A stretch of DNA of 64,000 nt from Bradyrhizobium canariense. Its GTDB lineage: Bacteria; Pseudomonadota; Alphaproteobacteria; Rhizobiales; Xanthobacteraceae. The notes below the pieces were generated by a model. That model was not told the origin of the DNA. It saw only the letters and a list, made by a program, of their open reading frames with translations, and made no database searches. The stretch is taken from assembly GCF_900105125.1 (NCBI RefSeq), contig NZ_LT629750.1, positions 4,925,001 through 4,989,000 on the forward strand, in the 5' to 3' direction. Of the stretch, positions 1 through 9,672 are shown in pieces (the first letter of the stretch is position 1; every line of letters begins with the position of its first letter). A program made the translations under genes and the position numbers.

Positions 1-425
1 AACTGGTGGCAATGGGCCATCTTCAGTCCGACAACGAAGCCTTTGGTGCGCTGAAGCTGACCGACTCGGCGCGCGGCGTGCTGAAGGGCGAGACCGCGGT
101 ATCACTCCGAGAAGAACCCGCAAACCTGCGCAACCGCGCCAGCCGAACCAAATCGAGGCGCGGCGATATTGCTTCCGATGCGGCCCCTCCCGGTGACGCT
201 GGCGATATGGCTCTGCTCGGCAGGCTGAGGGCGTGGCGTTCCGAAGTGGCGCGCAAGCATGGCGTCCCGGCCTATGTCGTGCTGCATGATGCCACGATCG
301 ACGGCATCGCATCGTCACGTCCGAGGACACCAGATGCGCTCCGCGGCATCCCCGGTATCGGCGACAAGAAGCTCGAACGCTATGGGCGTGACCTGATCGC
401 GCTGGTGAACGCCGCGGAAGGCTGA
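1..425 (+). CDS. recQ: ATP-dependent DNA helicase RecQ, C-terminal part (5' end outside window)
   Basis: The reading frame is open from the window edge to a TGA at 423-425, so this is the end of a longer gene. The last 75 or so residues form an HRDC domain: a helical segment (LLGRLRAWRSEVARKHGVPAYVVLHD) followed by the hallmark turn GIPGIGDKKLERYG. A charged linker precedes it, as between the RQC and HRDC domains of RecQ. RecQ unwinds DNA 3' to 5' in recombination and fork repair, and HRDC helps bind DNA. Helicase motifs are not visible here, so the assignment rests on the C-terminal part. A stand-alone HRDC protein starting at the GTG at 6 is unlikely. Confidence 0.85.
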   Translation, partial: LVAMGHLQSDNEAFGALKLTDSARGVLKGETAVSLREEPANLRNRASRTKSRRGDIASDAAPPGDAGDMALLGRLRAWRSEVARKHGVPAYVVLHDATIDGIASSRPRTPDALRGIPGIGDKKLERYGRDLIALVNAAEG

Positions 426-577
426 CCGACCCGGATTGTTCGGAATTACCGGTGCATTCAAGGGCTAATTCATGGGCAACGATTGCCCTGTTCGGTCGCA
501 ATTAAGGTTTCGCTAACCGAAATTCCCAAGGGTTCCTCCATTTAAGCATTGTACGTATGTAGCCCCAGGAGGGGGCG

Positions 578-3274
578 ATGCGCGATAATATGTCCGAGGC
601 GGTGAACGGCCGCTATGACGGCCCTGCAACGGTCAACTATCGCAATCCGCTTAATTTGCTGATCCTCGGCGGGATCATGCTGATCGCGGCCATCGCGATC
701 GGCACTTCCTTCACGATCGTGAATTTTCGGCAGCGCGCCCTGCAGAAGAGCGAGCGCGAGCTTCAAAACACCGTTCTGCTGCTTTCCCGTCATTTTGACC
801 GGGAGCTAGAGAATTTCGACGCCGTCGAAAGAGATCTGACCCGGCGAATGCAGTCGACGGGCACGCCGGAAGCGTTCAAAAACCAAATGTCAGGTGAGGC
901 CGCACACGCCGCCCTGCAAACATTCGTCAGCGGGACGACGGATGTCGCCGGGATAAATGTTTACGATGCAAATGGACAACTTATCAACTCGTCCCTGTTC
1001 TGGCCGCTCCCCGCCATCAACGTTGGCGATCGGGCCTACTTCAAGGAATTGAAGGCCGATCCTTCACCTGCTGTTGTCGTCGCGCCGGTCTACAGCCGTT
1101 TCACGGGCGGATGGACCACCGTCGTCGCGCGCAACGTGGTTGGACCGAATGGCCAGTTCTTGGGTGTCGTTTCCAGAGGCTTGCGGCCAGCCAACTTCGA
1201 GAAGTTCTTCGAATCCGTGGCGCTTGGTGAAGGGGCTGCAATTTCGATGCTGCATCGCGATGGTACGCTGCTGGCGCGCTATCCCCATGTCGAAAACATG
1301 ATCGGGCAGAATTTGAACGGAGCTCCGGCCCAGAAGCTTCTGCAGAACGCGGACCATGGGACATTGCGTTTGCATAGTCCCGTCGATGGTGAAGACCGCC
1401 TCGCCTCGGCTCGTGTTTTGAGCCAGTTTCCTCTGTCGGTTCTCGCGACGATCAAGGTTTCGAGTGCACTGGCGGACTGGCAAGAACAAACACGGTTCCT
1501 GGTTGGCGCGGCCGCGCTTGCGGCTCTCGCGATTGGTCTTACCTTGTTTCTTATCGTCCGGAAACTTTCGGAGCAGCATCAGAACTCCGAACGAAGACTT
1601 GCGCTCGAAAAAGAACGCCTCGATACCGCCGTCAACAACATGACGCAGGGCCTGTTGCTGTATGATCAGGACGGACGGATTGTTCTATTCAACCAACGCT
1701 ATCTGGAAATGTATGGCCTGTCGCGAGATATCGTGAAACCAGGCCTGCATTTTCGCGACCTGATCGCCTATCGAAAAGCACTCGGCTCGTTCAAGGGCGA
1801 CGTCGACGCGTTCTGTTCGCGCACCCTGAGCAACGTGGCTGAAAAGAAAGCCACCCATACCATCATTGAAACCCCTGACGGGCGCGAGATTGAGATCGGC
1901 AACCAGCCGCTGAAAAGCGGCGGATGGGTCGCCACCCAGGAGGACATCACGGAGCGGCGGCGCGCCGAGAAGAAAATTGCGCATCTTGCGCATTACGACG
2001 CGCTGACCGATCTGCCAAACCGCGTACTGTTTCGCGAACAGCTCGAGCGCGAGCTCGAGAGAACGAAGCGAGGCGAGCAGCTCGCGATGCTCTATATCGA
2101 TATCGACGAGTTCAAAAGCGTCAACGATTCCCTTGGTCATCCCGTCGGCGACGAACTTCTCAAGGCGGTGGCATCGCGCTTGCGGAACTGCGTCAGGGAA
2201 ACGGACTTCGTTGCCCGGCTCGGCGGCGATGAGTTTGCCGTCGTCCAAACCGGGGTCGGGCAACCAAGCGACGTCATGGAGCTCGTCAAGCGAATCTATG
2301 AAACCATCCGCGAGCCCTACGAATGTCTCGGCCATCATGTCACGACGGACGCCAGCATCGGCATTGCGATGGCTCCCCACGACGGCACTGATCTCGATCA
2401 GCTGCTCAAGAGCGCCGATCTGGCCATGTATGGCGCCAAAAGCGATGGCCGCCGGACCTATCGCTTTTTCGAGGCGGAGATGGATGCCCGGGTCAAGGCG
2501 CGCCGTACGCTGGAACTGGACATGCGTCAGGCCATTGTCGACGGCGCCTTCGAGCTGCATTACCAGCCGGTCGTTAATTTGCACAGCAACGAGATCGTCG
2601 GCTGCGAGGCGTTGTTGCGCTGGCGCCATCCTGTCCGCGGGATGATCTCTCCCGCCGAATTCATTCCGATCGCGGAGGAGACCGGCCTGATCTGCGAGAT
2701 CGGCGACTGGGTGCTTGCTACTGCTTGTGCGGAGGCGGCGGGCTGGCCGTCAAACATCAGGCTTGCAGTCAACGTTTCGCCGGTCCAGTTCAGAAGTCAC
2801 GCGTTTTCGCTGAAGGTAGCCAATACGCTGGCGGCGACCGGTTTGTCGGCCAACCGGCTCGAGCTCGAAATCACCGAAGCCGTGCTGATCCGTGACGACG
2901 AAACGGCTCGGACTCTGCTGCAGCACCTCCGCTCCCTCGGTGTGCGGATCGCGCTCGATGATTTCGGCACGGGATATTCTTCATTGAGCTACCTGCGACG
3001 ATTCCCGTTCGACAAGATCAAGATCGATCGCTCTTTCGTCGACGGTATTACGGAATCCGACGGATCATCCTCGATCGTGCAGGCGGTTATCAACATCGCC
3101 AACGCGCAAAACATGACGACAACAGCCGAAGGTGTCGAGACCGAGTCGCAAAGAGAGATGCTGCGGGATCTCGGTTGCACCGAAATGCAGGGCTTCCTGT
3201 TCAGTCGCCCGCGGCCGGTTATGGAAATCAGGTCGCTGCTGTCGCCGGAAACAAATTGCGTGGCTGCGGCATAG
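578..3274 (+). CDS. Membrane-bound GGDEF/EAL protein with Cache and PAS domains
   Basis: An 898-residue bifunctional cyclic-di-GMP protein. An N-terminal membrane helix (about residues 25-45), a periplasmic Cache-type sensor region, a second helix (about 308-328) and a PAS segment lead into a GGDEF domain and an EAL domain. The cyclase motif GGDEF is intact, with the inhibitory RxxD site (RETD) five residues upstream. The EAL domain keeps EALLRW, the ELEITE segment and DDFGTG, so phosphodiesterase activity is plausible too. The start follows a strong ribosome site (aggagg, 567-572). It probably senses a small ligand outside the inner membrane and adjusts c-di-GMP, but which activity dominates cannot be told. 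It stands alone, convergent with the next gene. Confidence 0.93.
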   Translation: MRDNMSEAVNGRYDGPATVNYRNPLNLLILGGIMLIAAIAIGTSFTIVNFRQRALQKSERELQNTVLLLSRHFDRELENFDAVERDLTRRMQSTGTPEAFKNQMSGEAAHAALQTFVSGTTDVAGINVYDANGQLINSSLFWPLPAINVGDRAYFKELKADPSPAVVVAPVYSRFTGGWTTVVARNVVGPNGQFLGVVSRGLRPANFEKFFESVALGEGAAISMLHRDGTLLARYPHVENMIGQNLNGAPAQKLLQNADHGTLRLHSPVDGEDRLASARVLSQFPLSVLATIKVSSALADWQEQTRFLVGAAALAALAIGLTLFLIVRKLSEQHQNSERRLALEKERLDTAVNNMTQGLLLYDQDGRIVLFNQRYLEMYGLSRDIVKPGLHFRDLIAYRKALGSFKGDVDAFCSRTLSNVAEKKATHTIIETPDGREIEIGNQPLKSGGWVATQEDITERRRAEKKIAHLAHYDALTDLPNRVLFREQLERELERTKRGEQLAMLYIDIDEFKSVNDSLGHPVGDELLKAVASRLRNCVRETDFVARLGGDEFAVVQTGVGQPSDVMELVKRIYETIREPYECLGHHVTTDASIGIAMAPHDGTDLDQLLKSADLAMYGAKSDGRRTYRFFEAEMDARVKARRTLELDMRQAIVDGAFELHYQPVVNLHSNEIVGCEALLRWRHPVRGMISPAEFIPIAEETGLICEIGDWVLATACAEAAGWPSNIRLAVNVSPVQFRSHAFSLKVANTLAATGLSANRLELEITEAVLIRDDETARTLLQHLRSLGVRIALDDFGTGYSSLSYLRRFPFDKIKIDRSFVDGITESDGSSSIVQAVINIANAQNMTTTAEGVETESQREMLRDLGCTEMQGFLFSRPRPVMEIRSLLSPETNCVAAA

Positions 3275-3409
3275 CCGGCGCAGGAAGAATTTATAATTAA
3301 TCGAGCTCGCTCCTCGCTGGCTCGCTTTGCGAACCCGTCTCAGGCCCGAAACGATCTTCCGATCGCCCGCCTTTGCGTTCCGGCCGAGAAGCGACGCCGA
3401 GCAGCGGCG

Positions 3410-4129
3410 CTACGGATGCGGGTTCTGCGAATCTTTCCCGTTGGCGACCCAGACGTCGCTTTGCTTGATCCGCTGAATCAGAGCTTCGGGATCGAATTTT
3501 CGGAAACCCGACGGTATCTCGAACATTTGCGCAGGCTGTGGCTCGTCGCGAACGTTCTGGGCTGCAATAACGGCGCCGTCCTCGGTCTTGATTCGCAGCG
3601 GAAATTTGCGCGCGGGATCGATCCAGCCGAACAGCTCTCGGTTCGGAGCCAGGACCGCGCGGTAGGCAATTGTACCGTTGCCGTCGATCGTCTCCTCTCC
3701 GATTCGCTCGCAGCGCCAATTGCCCTGATTTGAGCCCTGATCCGCAACGCCAGCCACTTTCGCCATGGCTTCCCACTGCCGGCAGGGATCGTCCGGATCG
3801 ACCTGCACGAACATTCGGGTGAGCCGGCTCGACTGGCGGGCGTCCATGAACTGCCGTGCGGCGGGCCGCACGAAAAAAGCAGCCGGCTTTGCCCCGTCGA
3901 TTACAAAAAAACCATCCGCAAGTTCCGGCGTTTCAATGCGCACCTTGTCGCTGGAAACGCGCAGCCTACCGGCCGGCGCCAACGCACCGTCATCCTTCAG
4001 CGTAACGAGATCGGCGGAAAATTGCTGCGCCTGCGCCGAAACGCGGCCACAGAGCAAGAAGCCCACAACAGCAAGCAAGCTCAACCATGACCGGTTGGAC
4101 AGCAAAACAATCATTGGGCCTTTGGTCAT
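3410..4129 (-). CDS. Exported protein of unknown function
   Basis: A protein of about 239 residues with a signal peptide (hydrophobic run LSLLAVVGFLLCGRVSA, then AQAQ) and a mature part rich in beta-strand patterns. The layout recalls outer-membrane lipoprotein-sorting (LolA-like) or DUF4412-type beta proteins: it has paired segments of the type DKVRIE and FFVIDGAK, and a later stretch where a modified residue set is read out (GWIDPARKFPLRIKTEDGAVI). That comparison is by eye only. The ORF extends to 4225, but that part lies over the terminator at 4173-4213. I therefore prefer the ATG at 4129; 4114 is equally possible and has AAAGG just upstream. No neighbour indicates its role. Confidence 0.7.
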   Translation of the reverse strand: MTKGPMIVLLSNRSWLSLLAVVGFLLCGRVSAQAQQFSADLVTLKDDGALAPAGRLRVSSDKVRIETPELADGFFVIDGAKPAAFFVRPAARQFMDARQSSRLTRMFVQVDPDDPCRQWEAMAKVAGVADQGSNQGNWRCERIGEETIDGNGTIAYRAVLAPNRELFGWIDPARKFPLRIKTEDGAVIAAQNVRDEPQPAQMFEIPSGFRKFDPEALIQRIKQSDVWVANGKDSQNPHP

Positions 4130-4172
4130 CGTCAAGATCCGTTGGGCGTCATTCGCCATGTGGGCTGGTTGA

Positions 4173-4213
4173 CAAAAAAGCGACGCCGACCGAGCCATCA
4201 GGCTCGATCGGCG
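4173..4213 (-). terminator. Rho-independent terminator of the phosphoesterase gene
   Basis: A 13-bp stem (4184-4196 with 4201-4213, one mismatch) and a four-base loop are followed on the minus strand by six T residues. It lies 28 bases past the stop codon of the phosphoesterase gene and between it and the next minus-strand gene. Confidence 0.85.
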
Positions 4214-4240
4214 CCACCTCAGCAATGGGCTAGATTACAA

Positions 4241-6328
4241 TCACTCGGTGTAGGGCTGAGTGACCGCGTGGCTGAAGTCGAACGCATCGAACAGGTCAGC
4301 AAGCGCCGGGCTGTTGGTCGGCACGTACGGATTGCTCTTCGAGGCTGTCGGGTTCGGAAAGTTGTCGCGGCTGCGGTTCGTGAGCGGCTTCAGGTTCCAG
4401 TTACGCTCGATGAACTTCATCAACGACACGTGGTCGCCGTAGTTGTGATAGACCTTGCCGCCGGTCGAATACGGCGAGAGGATCAGAAGCGGAATGCGGG
4501 GTCCGTCGCCGAAGAAGTCCATCGACTGGATGAAGCCCGAGTCCCAGTAACCGCCAGCTTCGTCCCAAGTTACGAACACCGCGGTTTCCGCTTTCAACTG
4601 CGGATTGGCGTCGAGCGCATTGAGGACGTTGAGGACGTAGCCTTCGAACAAGTCGACCTTCGAGCTGGACGGATGACCGTCGAGCAGACCGTCCGGCTTG
4701 CCGAACGACACCGAAGGCAGGGTGTTGTTCTGGATCGCCGTGATCAGATCGGCAGTGTCCTTGACATGCGCCGTCCGGATGGCCGGGTCGGCCATGATCG
4801 AGGTCGCATATTGGAACGGATTGCAGATCTGGCAGTAGGCTACGCCAACGGCGTTCGCCGGATCGGCAACCGCCGCAGCCGACAGGTTCGGGCTGGTCGG
4901 GTTCGCCGCAACCGCTTCATTCGAGAGTGCCACGGCGGCATTATACGAGCCGCCATAATAGGCCCACGGAATGCTCTTTTCCATCAGAGCATCGCCGATG
5001 GTCTTGACCGGTGACGGCGGAAGGTTGCCAGCGCCCGACAGCGCACCGTTCGGCAGATAGCCGGGGTTGGTGTTGTCAAGCATGTAGTAGTGGTTGGGCT
5101 GGCAGTTCGGCTCTGCCGCGTAGGGCAGATTCTCGAGATAGGTCACGATCGGCTTGACACCAGGCTGGTTGATGTCGGCGCAAGCACTGAACGCGTTATC
5201 GGCCGTGTACTGGTTGACGGTGCCCGTGACCGGGTTCGGGTTCGCAATCTGGTTTGCGGGCGGCGTGATTGGGTTGCCTTTGCCGTCGCTCCAGAACGCA
5301 GCGTCGCCGGTGCCGAGCATGAAGTGGTTGGCGCCGGTGCCACCATGGAACGATTGATGGAAGTTATCGCTCAGGGTGAAGCGGTCGGCCAGTTCCTTCA
5401 GGATCGGAGCTTCTTCCTGCTCCGCATTGTAGAAGCCCATCGAGTTGGCCATGCTGTTGTTCTTGGCATAGGTCGCCATCACGAAGGGGAACAGGTCGGC
5501 CAGACAGCCCGAGCTGTTGGTCTTGGTCGCGTTGCCGACGCTGCAATCGTCTTGCTGCCAATCCTGGTAGAAGCGGTGCGTGGTGTCGCCGGTGTAGTCG
5601 TCGTCGGTGAGTATCGGCCCCTGCAGCGGGAACGGACCCGTCAGAGAGCCGGCGCCGGGAACGCGGGTATCAAGAGAGCCGGTCGGCAGGTTGGTGGCGC
5701 CGGTGGTCAGGATGTCCAGGCTCGCCGGATCGATGTCCTTCTCGACGCTCGCTTCGGCGATCGTCTTGAACGGAGCACCGGTGTCGCTCTGCGCAGACGG
5801 GGCACCATTGGTGTTGGGCTGCGGCATCGCGTTGGTCGCGCTGTAAGGCGACTTGCTGATGGCCGGAGCGCCGATGTAGTACGAAGTCTGCGCGGCGACC
5901 GAATACTGCTGCGCCTGGGCGAAGTTCGGGCCTGGCGTGCCGTCCTCGTTGACAATGCCCTTTGAGAGCAGGTTCGAGATCGTCTGACCCGCGCCCTTCG
6001 GCTTGTACACACCGAAGGTGTGGTCGAGGCCGCGATTTTCACCGATCAGGATGATGACGTGCTTGATCGGCGAAGCGGTTTTCGCGGTTTCGGCCGGGTT
6101 GGACCCGTTGCCGTTACCACCCTTGCCTTTGTTGAGCAGGTTGTTGAGATCCTGATCGATCTTGTTCTGGACTGCGTTGAGGAAGCGGTTGGGATGCGAG
6201 CGCAAATCCCAGTTGCTTCGTCCCACGTTGTTGGCAGCGAAGCCCGCGGTAGCGATAGCCATCGTCGAAACGATGCACACCGCTGTCGTGGCCTTCCATC
6301 TTCTACTCAAATTGAATGTCGGTTTCAT
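4241..6328 (-). CDS. Secreted phosphoesterase (phospholipase C / acid phosphatase family)
   Basis: About 695 residues from the ATG at 6328; the ORF runs further to 6385, but the Met at 6328 starts a clean signal peptide (basic start, then a hydrophobic core ending TAGFAANN). The body matches the bacterial phosphoesterase family (phospholipase C/AcpA-like): an early HVIILIGENRGLDHTFG metal site, a later HQSFHGGTGANHFMLG segment, and VFVTWDEAGGYWD with DHVSLMKFIERNW near the end. These are metal-dependent hydrolases of phosphate or phospholipid esters, usually exported. The substrate cannot be inferred. A Gly/Asn-rich linker lies near residues 65-75. The type II secretion cluster nearby could export it, but no sequence evidence links them. 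Confidence 0.85.
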   Translation of the reverse strand: MKPTFNLSRRWKATTAVCIVSTMAIATAGFAANNVGRSNWDLRSHPNRFLNAVQNKIDQDLNNLLNKGKGGNGNGSNPAETAKTASPIKHVIILIGENRGLDHTFGVYKPKGAGQTISNLLSKGIVNEDGTPGPNFAQAQQYSVAAQTSYYIGAPAISKSPYSATNAMPQPNTNGAPSAQSDTGAPFKTIAEASVEKDIDPASLDILTTGATNLPTGSLDTRVPGAGSLTGPFPLQGPILTDDDYTGDTTHRFYQDWQQDDCSVGNATKTNSSGCLADLFPFVMATYAKNNSMANSMGFYNAEQEEAPILKELADRFTLSDNFHQSFHGGTGANHFMLGTGDAAFWSDGKGNPITPPANQIANPNPVTGTVNQYTADNAFSACADINQPGVKPIVTYLENLPYAAEPNCQPNHYYMLDNTNPGYLPNGALSGAGNLPPSPVKTIGDALMEKSIPWAYYGGSYNAAVALSNEAVAANPTSPNLSAAAVADPANAVGVAYCQICNPFQYATSIMADPAIRTAHVKDTADLITAIQNNTLPSVSFGKPDGLLDGHPSSSKVDLFEGYVLNVLNALDANPQLKAETAVFVTWDEAGGYWDSGFIQSMDFFGDGPRIPLLILSPYSTGGKVYHNYGDHVSLMKFIERNWNLKPLTNRSRDNFPNPTASKSNPYVPTNSPALADLFDAFDFSHAVTQPYTE

Positions 6329-6689
6329 TGTCGACCCCAAGGTTAAAGTTAACGTTGCGCTAGTTAGTGGGTCAACATGACGCACGCATATCGATGATGT
6401 GAACGCGCAAAAGAAATTCAGAACGATTCAAAAAATCTTTCGCCGAAGAACTTTTCGTGCTGCTCGCGCAAGAAATTTGGAGAGAAACACGGATTTCATT
6501 AGCGCGTCGCCTGCATCGCAAAGGATGACGGCGCGCGTATCAGCATGCTTTCCGCAAACAGCCGCACGATTCCATGAAAAATCGAATCAGGTGGATTCGG
6601 TGACGCCGCGAATCACTGCAGAAATTAATCTGCTCGAGCGGAAAAATTATTTTCCGCTCTTCGAACAATAATTCGATAAAATGCGAACG
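6329..6689. other. Intergenic region with one hairpin, no gene seen
   Basis: AT-rich stretch upstream of the phosphoesterase gene and downstream of the peroxidase gene. A perfect 10-bp inverted repeat (6636-6645 with 6650-6659, loop ATTA) lies about 30 bases past the peroxidase stop codon and may act as its terminator, although no long T run follows. A 90-codon ORF on the plus strand (6399-6671) has no family features, and I take it as noise. Confidence 0.5.
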
Positions 6690-8066
6690 TCAGTGCGACA
6701 CGTGCTTCGACTGCATCACCTGCCGTAGCGCCCCGTAATGCGAATCATGCACCGCGGGATTGAACAATGACCACGGCTCCGCGCTGGCCAGCACCGCGGG
6801 AACAGCGGCTGCCATGAGAGAACGATAGTTCTTGAAGTCGGTGGCCGCATCAGAAGCCCGGCCGTCCGCGACCGCCATGTCGATTCGCCGCAAGGTAAGA
6901 ACGAGCTCCTTGAGAGCCGTGCGCGCAAGGACCCGCTGCTGTTCGCCACCCGACACGCTGGTGTTCTTCCGATCGGGATACTGTTCGGTGAGTTCACGCA
7001 ATTCATTGCCGATGGTATCGACCGCGAGCGAAACCACATCCTTGTCACCCGCCGGAATCGCAACTCCGAGAACGGTGGTGAAATCGTTGATTTCCTTCAG
7101 CGATGCGCTGGCGCCGTCGTGCTCGTAAGGCAGCGTACCGTCTCCTACCGCGGTAAGATAGGCGACGAGATCCTGCCGATCCTGTGTGGACAGGCCGAGA
7201 TCGAACACCCGATCGAAATGCCCCACCACCTGGTCGTAATTGTCGAAGCGGCCATCGTGGAAATATGGCGCGTTGAAATCAGCGTTACGCAGCGTCGGTG
7301 TCTTGAAAAGACCTCCCGAGCCGACATCGTGCTGCTGATGATCAACGAATGCGCCCGAAGGAACGTGACAGCCGGCACAGCTCAGATTAGGATCGTGCGG
7401 AAACGGCTTTGAGAACAGCGCTTCACCGCGACGCTCCGAATCGCTGGCCTTCCCGATCAATCGCCCGCCCGGACCGAGACTCGCATTGGGCAGGAAGTCG
7501 ATGTCCTGGATGTAGGCAACGAGGGCATCGAGGATGGCCGGCGACGGTTCAGGACCTGAGAACTCATTAACGATGACGTTGTGGACGAAATCGCGCAGCG
7601 ACGCCATGCGACCGTCATGGCCATAGGGCGCGAGGTACCGCGCGCCGCGCAGGCTCGGGATCGTGACCGGATCGAGCACGAAATTGTCGGCGTTCGGATT
7701 AAACAGCGGCCCGGTGGTATCGAAATTGCCGGGGCGCGTCGACATCTTCGGCATGAAGAACTTGGCGTTGCCGGCGCCATTGACATGACAGGTCTCGCAG
7801 CTCACGCTGGCCTGCCGCGCCACTCCGCCGAGGATCGACGGCGAACTGAAGGCCAGATTGCCGAGGTTGATCATATACGACTTGCCGCCGGCGATTTCGG
7901 AGTGGAATATCTCGCGCGGCTTGGTAAGCGCGTCTTCGTTCAGCTCGGTTTTCGGGGGCAACGTGGTTTGATCGCCATCGACCGGAAAGGCCATGACGCG
8001 CCCGTAAGCACCAACGAGCAGCAGGCCAAGCGCAACGGCCGGGATCCCTAAGCGGCGGATCTTCAT
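6690..8066 (-). CDS. Periplasmic di-haem cytochrome c peroxidase (MauG/CcpA family)
   Basis: 458 residues with an N-terminal signal segment. Two c-type haem motifs are visible, CETCH (about residue 88) and CAGCH (about 230), the arrangement of bacterial di-haem peroxidases and MauG-like oxidases. Repeated PSLRGARYLAPYGHDGRM and TLRNADFNAPYFHDGRF segments match the conserved regions after each haem. About 100 extra C-terminal residues without haem motifs follow the second domain. The gene overlaps the upstream imelysin-like gene by four bases (ATGA), so the two are translated together. Members reduce peroxide or oxidise a protein partner. Pairing with an iron-binding imelysin protein suggests metal handling at the cell envelope, but that is inference. 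Confidence 0.88.
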   Translation of the reverse strand: MKIRRLGIPAVALGLLLVGAYGRVMAFPVDGDQTTLPPKTELNEDALTKPREIFHSEIAGGKSYMINLGNLAFSSPSILGGVARQASVSCETCHVNGAGNAKFFMPKMSTRPGNFDTTGPLFNPNADNFVLDPVTIPSLRGARYLAPYGHDGRMASLRDFVHNVIVNEFSGPEPSPAILDALVAYIQDIDFLPNASLGPGGRLIGKASDSERRGEALFSKPFPHDPNLSCAGCHVPSGAFVDHQQHDVGSGGLFKTPTLRNADFNAPYFHDGRFDNYDQVVGHFDRVFDLGLSTQDRQDLVAYLTAVGDGTLPYEHDGASASLKEINDFTTVLGVAIPAGDKDVVSLAVDTIGNELRELTEQYPDRKNTSVSGGEQQRVLARTALKELVLTLRRIDMAVADGRASDAATDFKNYRSLMAAAVPAVLASAEPWSLFNPAVHDSHYGALRQVMQSKHVSH

Positions 8067-8842
8067 CTTGAAGCGGCCTCCAGCGTGGAACGCCGCAACC
8101 CCAGTTTGTTCGAGGCGTCCTGCAGCGTGACCACCAGTTCTTCACTGGCGCGTCGCAATGCTGGAATATCGACGTGCTGCAAATCCGGCGCGGCAACGAT
8201 CTTCTTGAGCTGCTCGATCCTTACATCCACGGAATCGGCGAGCCTGGGGTCGGCGGCCCGGAGCGCAGCTGCGAAAATCGTGTGATAAGCGAACTCGATG
8301 CCGCTGACATTGTTACGCATATCGTCGAGTGACGTTCCGCTGATTCGCGATTCGCCACCATCGGCCTTGCTCTCGCCGACCTCGTAGGCCAGCCGCACGG
8401 TCCCGTCCAACAGGCCTTGTGGCGTCAGCGGCATGTCGCGAAGCTTGCCGTGAAGACTGTCAAGATGCTCGACCAGCGCGCCGGCGTCGTTCCCGACATC
8501 GGTGCGACCGGCGCCAAACAGCGTGGCCTCGATGGCATGAAAGCCGCTATCGGCGTTGGGCCAGGCGTCGATCTGGGCGTCGAGTTCGGGAACAAAGCCC
8601 GCCGTGAACACTTCCGATCGTTCCCATCCGGCGCGGGCCGAAATCCACGCCTTCTTTGCTCCCTTCAAATCTCCGGCCGCGGCGCGCTCGCGCAAATCGC
8701 GCGCGCCCGCCAACGCCTGGCCGATGCCTTCAATCATATAGGGACGATAATTCTCGGCCCCGTCGTCGAGCGGTGCGGCGCTCGCTGCACATATGCCAAG
8801 CCCCAGCAGCGCTAGACACGCCCCTACTCTCACGTCGATCAT
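8063..8842 (-). CDS. Imelysin-family periplasmic protein (M75 / EfeO-like)
   Basis: 259 residues with a signal peptide (LALLGLGICAASAAP). The imelysin signature GxHxxE is present as GFHAIE around residue 100, after the motif WPNADS. Members (imelysin, IrpA, EfeO/EfeM C-terminal domain) bind iron or related metals in the periplasm and are not known to be active peptidases. The last four bases overlap the di-haem peroxidase start, so this is the first gene of a two-gene operon. A GC-rich hairpin (8857-8879) lies just upstream of the start codon and may affect translation. A Fur- or Irr-type control would be expected for an iron gene, but I do not see a convincing box. Confidence 0.82.
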   Translation of the reverse strand: MIDVRVGACLALLGLGICAASAAPLDDGAENYRPYMIEGIGQALAGARDLRERAAAGDLKGAKKAWISARAGWERSEVFTAGFVPELDAQIDAWPNADSGFHAIEATLFGAGRTDVGNDAGALVEHLDSLHGKLRDMPLTPQGLLDGTVRLAYEVGESKADGGESRISGTSLDDMRNNVSGIEFAYHTIFAAALRAADPRLADSVDVRIEQLKKIVAAPDLQHVDIPALRRASEELVVTLQDASNKLGLRRSTLEAASR

Positions 8843-9152
8843 CGTCTCAAGACTCCCGGTCGCGGCAAGCCCGCGACCGCCACAAAAGGTGGCAGCTACC
8901 CGCGCGCAATATTGTCAACTCAGTATGCTGTTTTGTGACGAGATCGTTTCACGGCACGATTTTTCTTCGAATAAAAAAATATTGCTGTGGGAATAACCCG
9001 ATTGAACACAAAGCTGCGCGGCAATTCGCCGTTCGCTCGCCACGAAAATAATCTTTTCAAAAAACCTGCGTATTCCCGTCATAAGATCGATATGTGGTTA
9101 TCGCTCCCGCCATCCCGCACCGAACCGTCCGTCGTTTTTCGGCAAGGCTCGC
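8843..9152. other. Divergent intergenic region with a hairpin near the imelysin start
   Basis: A perfect nine-base stem (8857-8865 with 8871-8879) precedes the imelysin start. The remainder is AT-rich and must hold promoters for the minus-strand imelysin operon and the plus-strand prepilin peptidase. No confident promoter or operator was found. Confidence 0.45.
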
Positions 9153-9644
9153 ATGCTCGTCGACACCGAGGTCCTGCAACTTCTGGGATTCTCCGCAGCG
9201 CTTGTCCTGCTTTGCGGTGCACTGGCGCTGATCGATATTCGTCGCGGCATCATTCCAGACGGGTTGAACCTGTCCATTGCCGGCCTCGGGCTGGTGAAAG
9301 CCGTCGTTACCGGCGGCGCAATGGCCGGCATCGGGGCCGCGTCTGAGGGCGCCGTCATCGGCCTGATCTTCTGGCTGTTGCGGCGGCTGTATTTCGCGTT
9401 GCGAAAAATCCAGGGGCTTGGCCTCGGAGATGTGAAATTTCTTGCCGCTGCAACACCATGGATCGGCATCGCCGGGATTCCCATGCTGTTGTTGATTGCC
9501 ACGCTGACGGCGCTCGCCGCAGCCGGCGGCCTGCAACTGGCCGGGCGCGACCTGACACGCCAGACATCGCTGCCGTTCGGACCGTTTCTGGCGATCGGCC
9601 TGCTACTGACATTTGTCTCGCAGCAATTCCTCGGCGTGATCTAG
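9153..9644 (+). CDS. Prepilin peptidase, short form (GspO/CpaA type)
   Basis: 163 residues, almost entirely membrane helices. The two aspartates expected for type IV prepilin peptidases are seen as ALIDIRRGIIPD and GLGLGDVKFLAA (GxGD). The amino-terminal methylase domain and Cys motif of classical GspO/PilD are absent, so it is a CpaA-like peptidase-only form. It cleaves the leader of pseudopilins after Gly. Its place beside the gsp operon makes the pseudopilins GspG-K encoded there the likely substrates. It converges with the far end of that operon. Confidence 0.85.
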   Translation: MLVDTEVLQLLGFSAALVLLCGALALIDIRRGIIPDGLNLSIAGLGLVKAVVTGGAMAGIGAASEGAVIGLIFWLLRRLYFALRKIQGLGLGDVKFLAAATPWIGIAGIPMLLLIATLTALAAAGGLQLAGRDLTRQTSLPFGPFLAIGLLLTFVSQQFLGVI

Positions 9645-9672
9645 GACATGATCCCTGCTGAAGTGCGCATAA

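Noticed and set aside
1685..2629. 314-codon ORF on the minus strand inside the GGDEF/EAL gene
   Set aside because: Shadow frame of a clear plus-strand gene; no domain features.
6399..6671. 90-codon ORF upstream of the phosphoesterase
   Set aside because: Random composition, spans a hairpin, no ribosome site.
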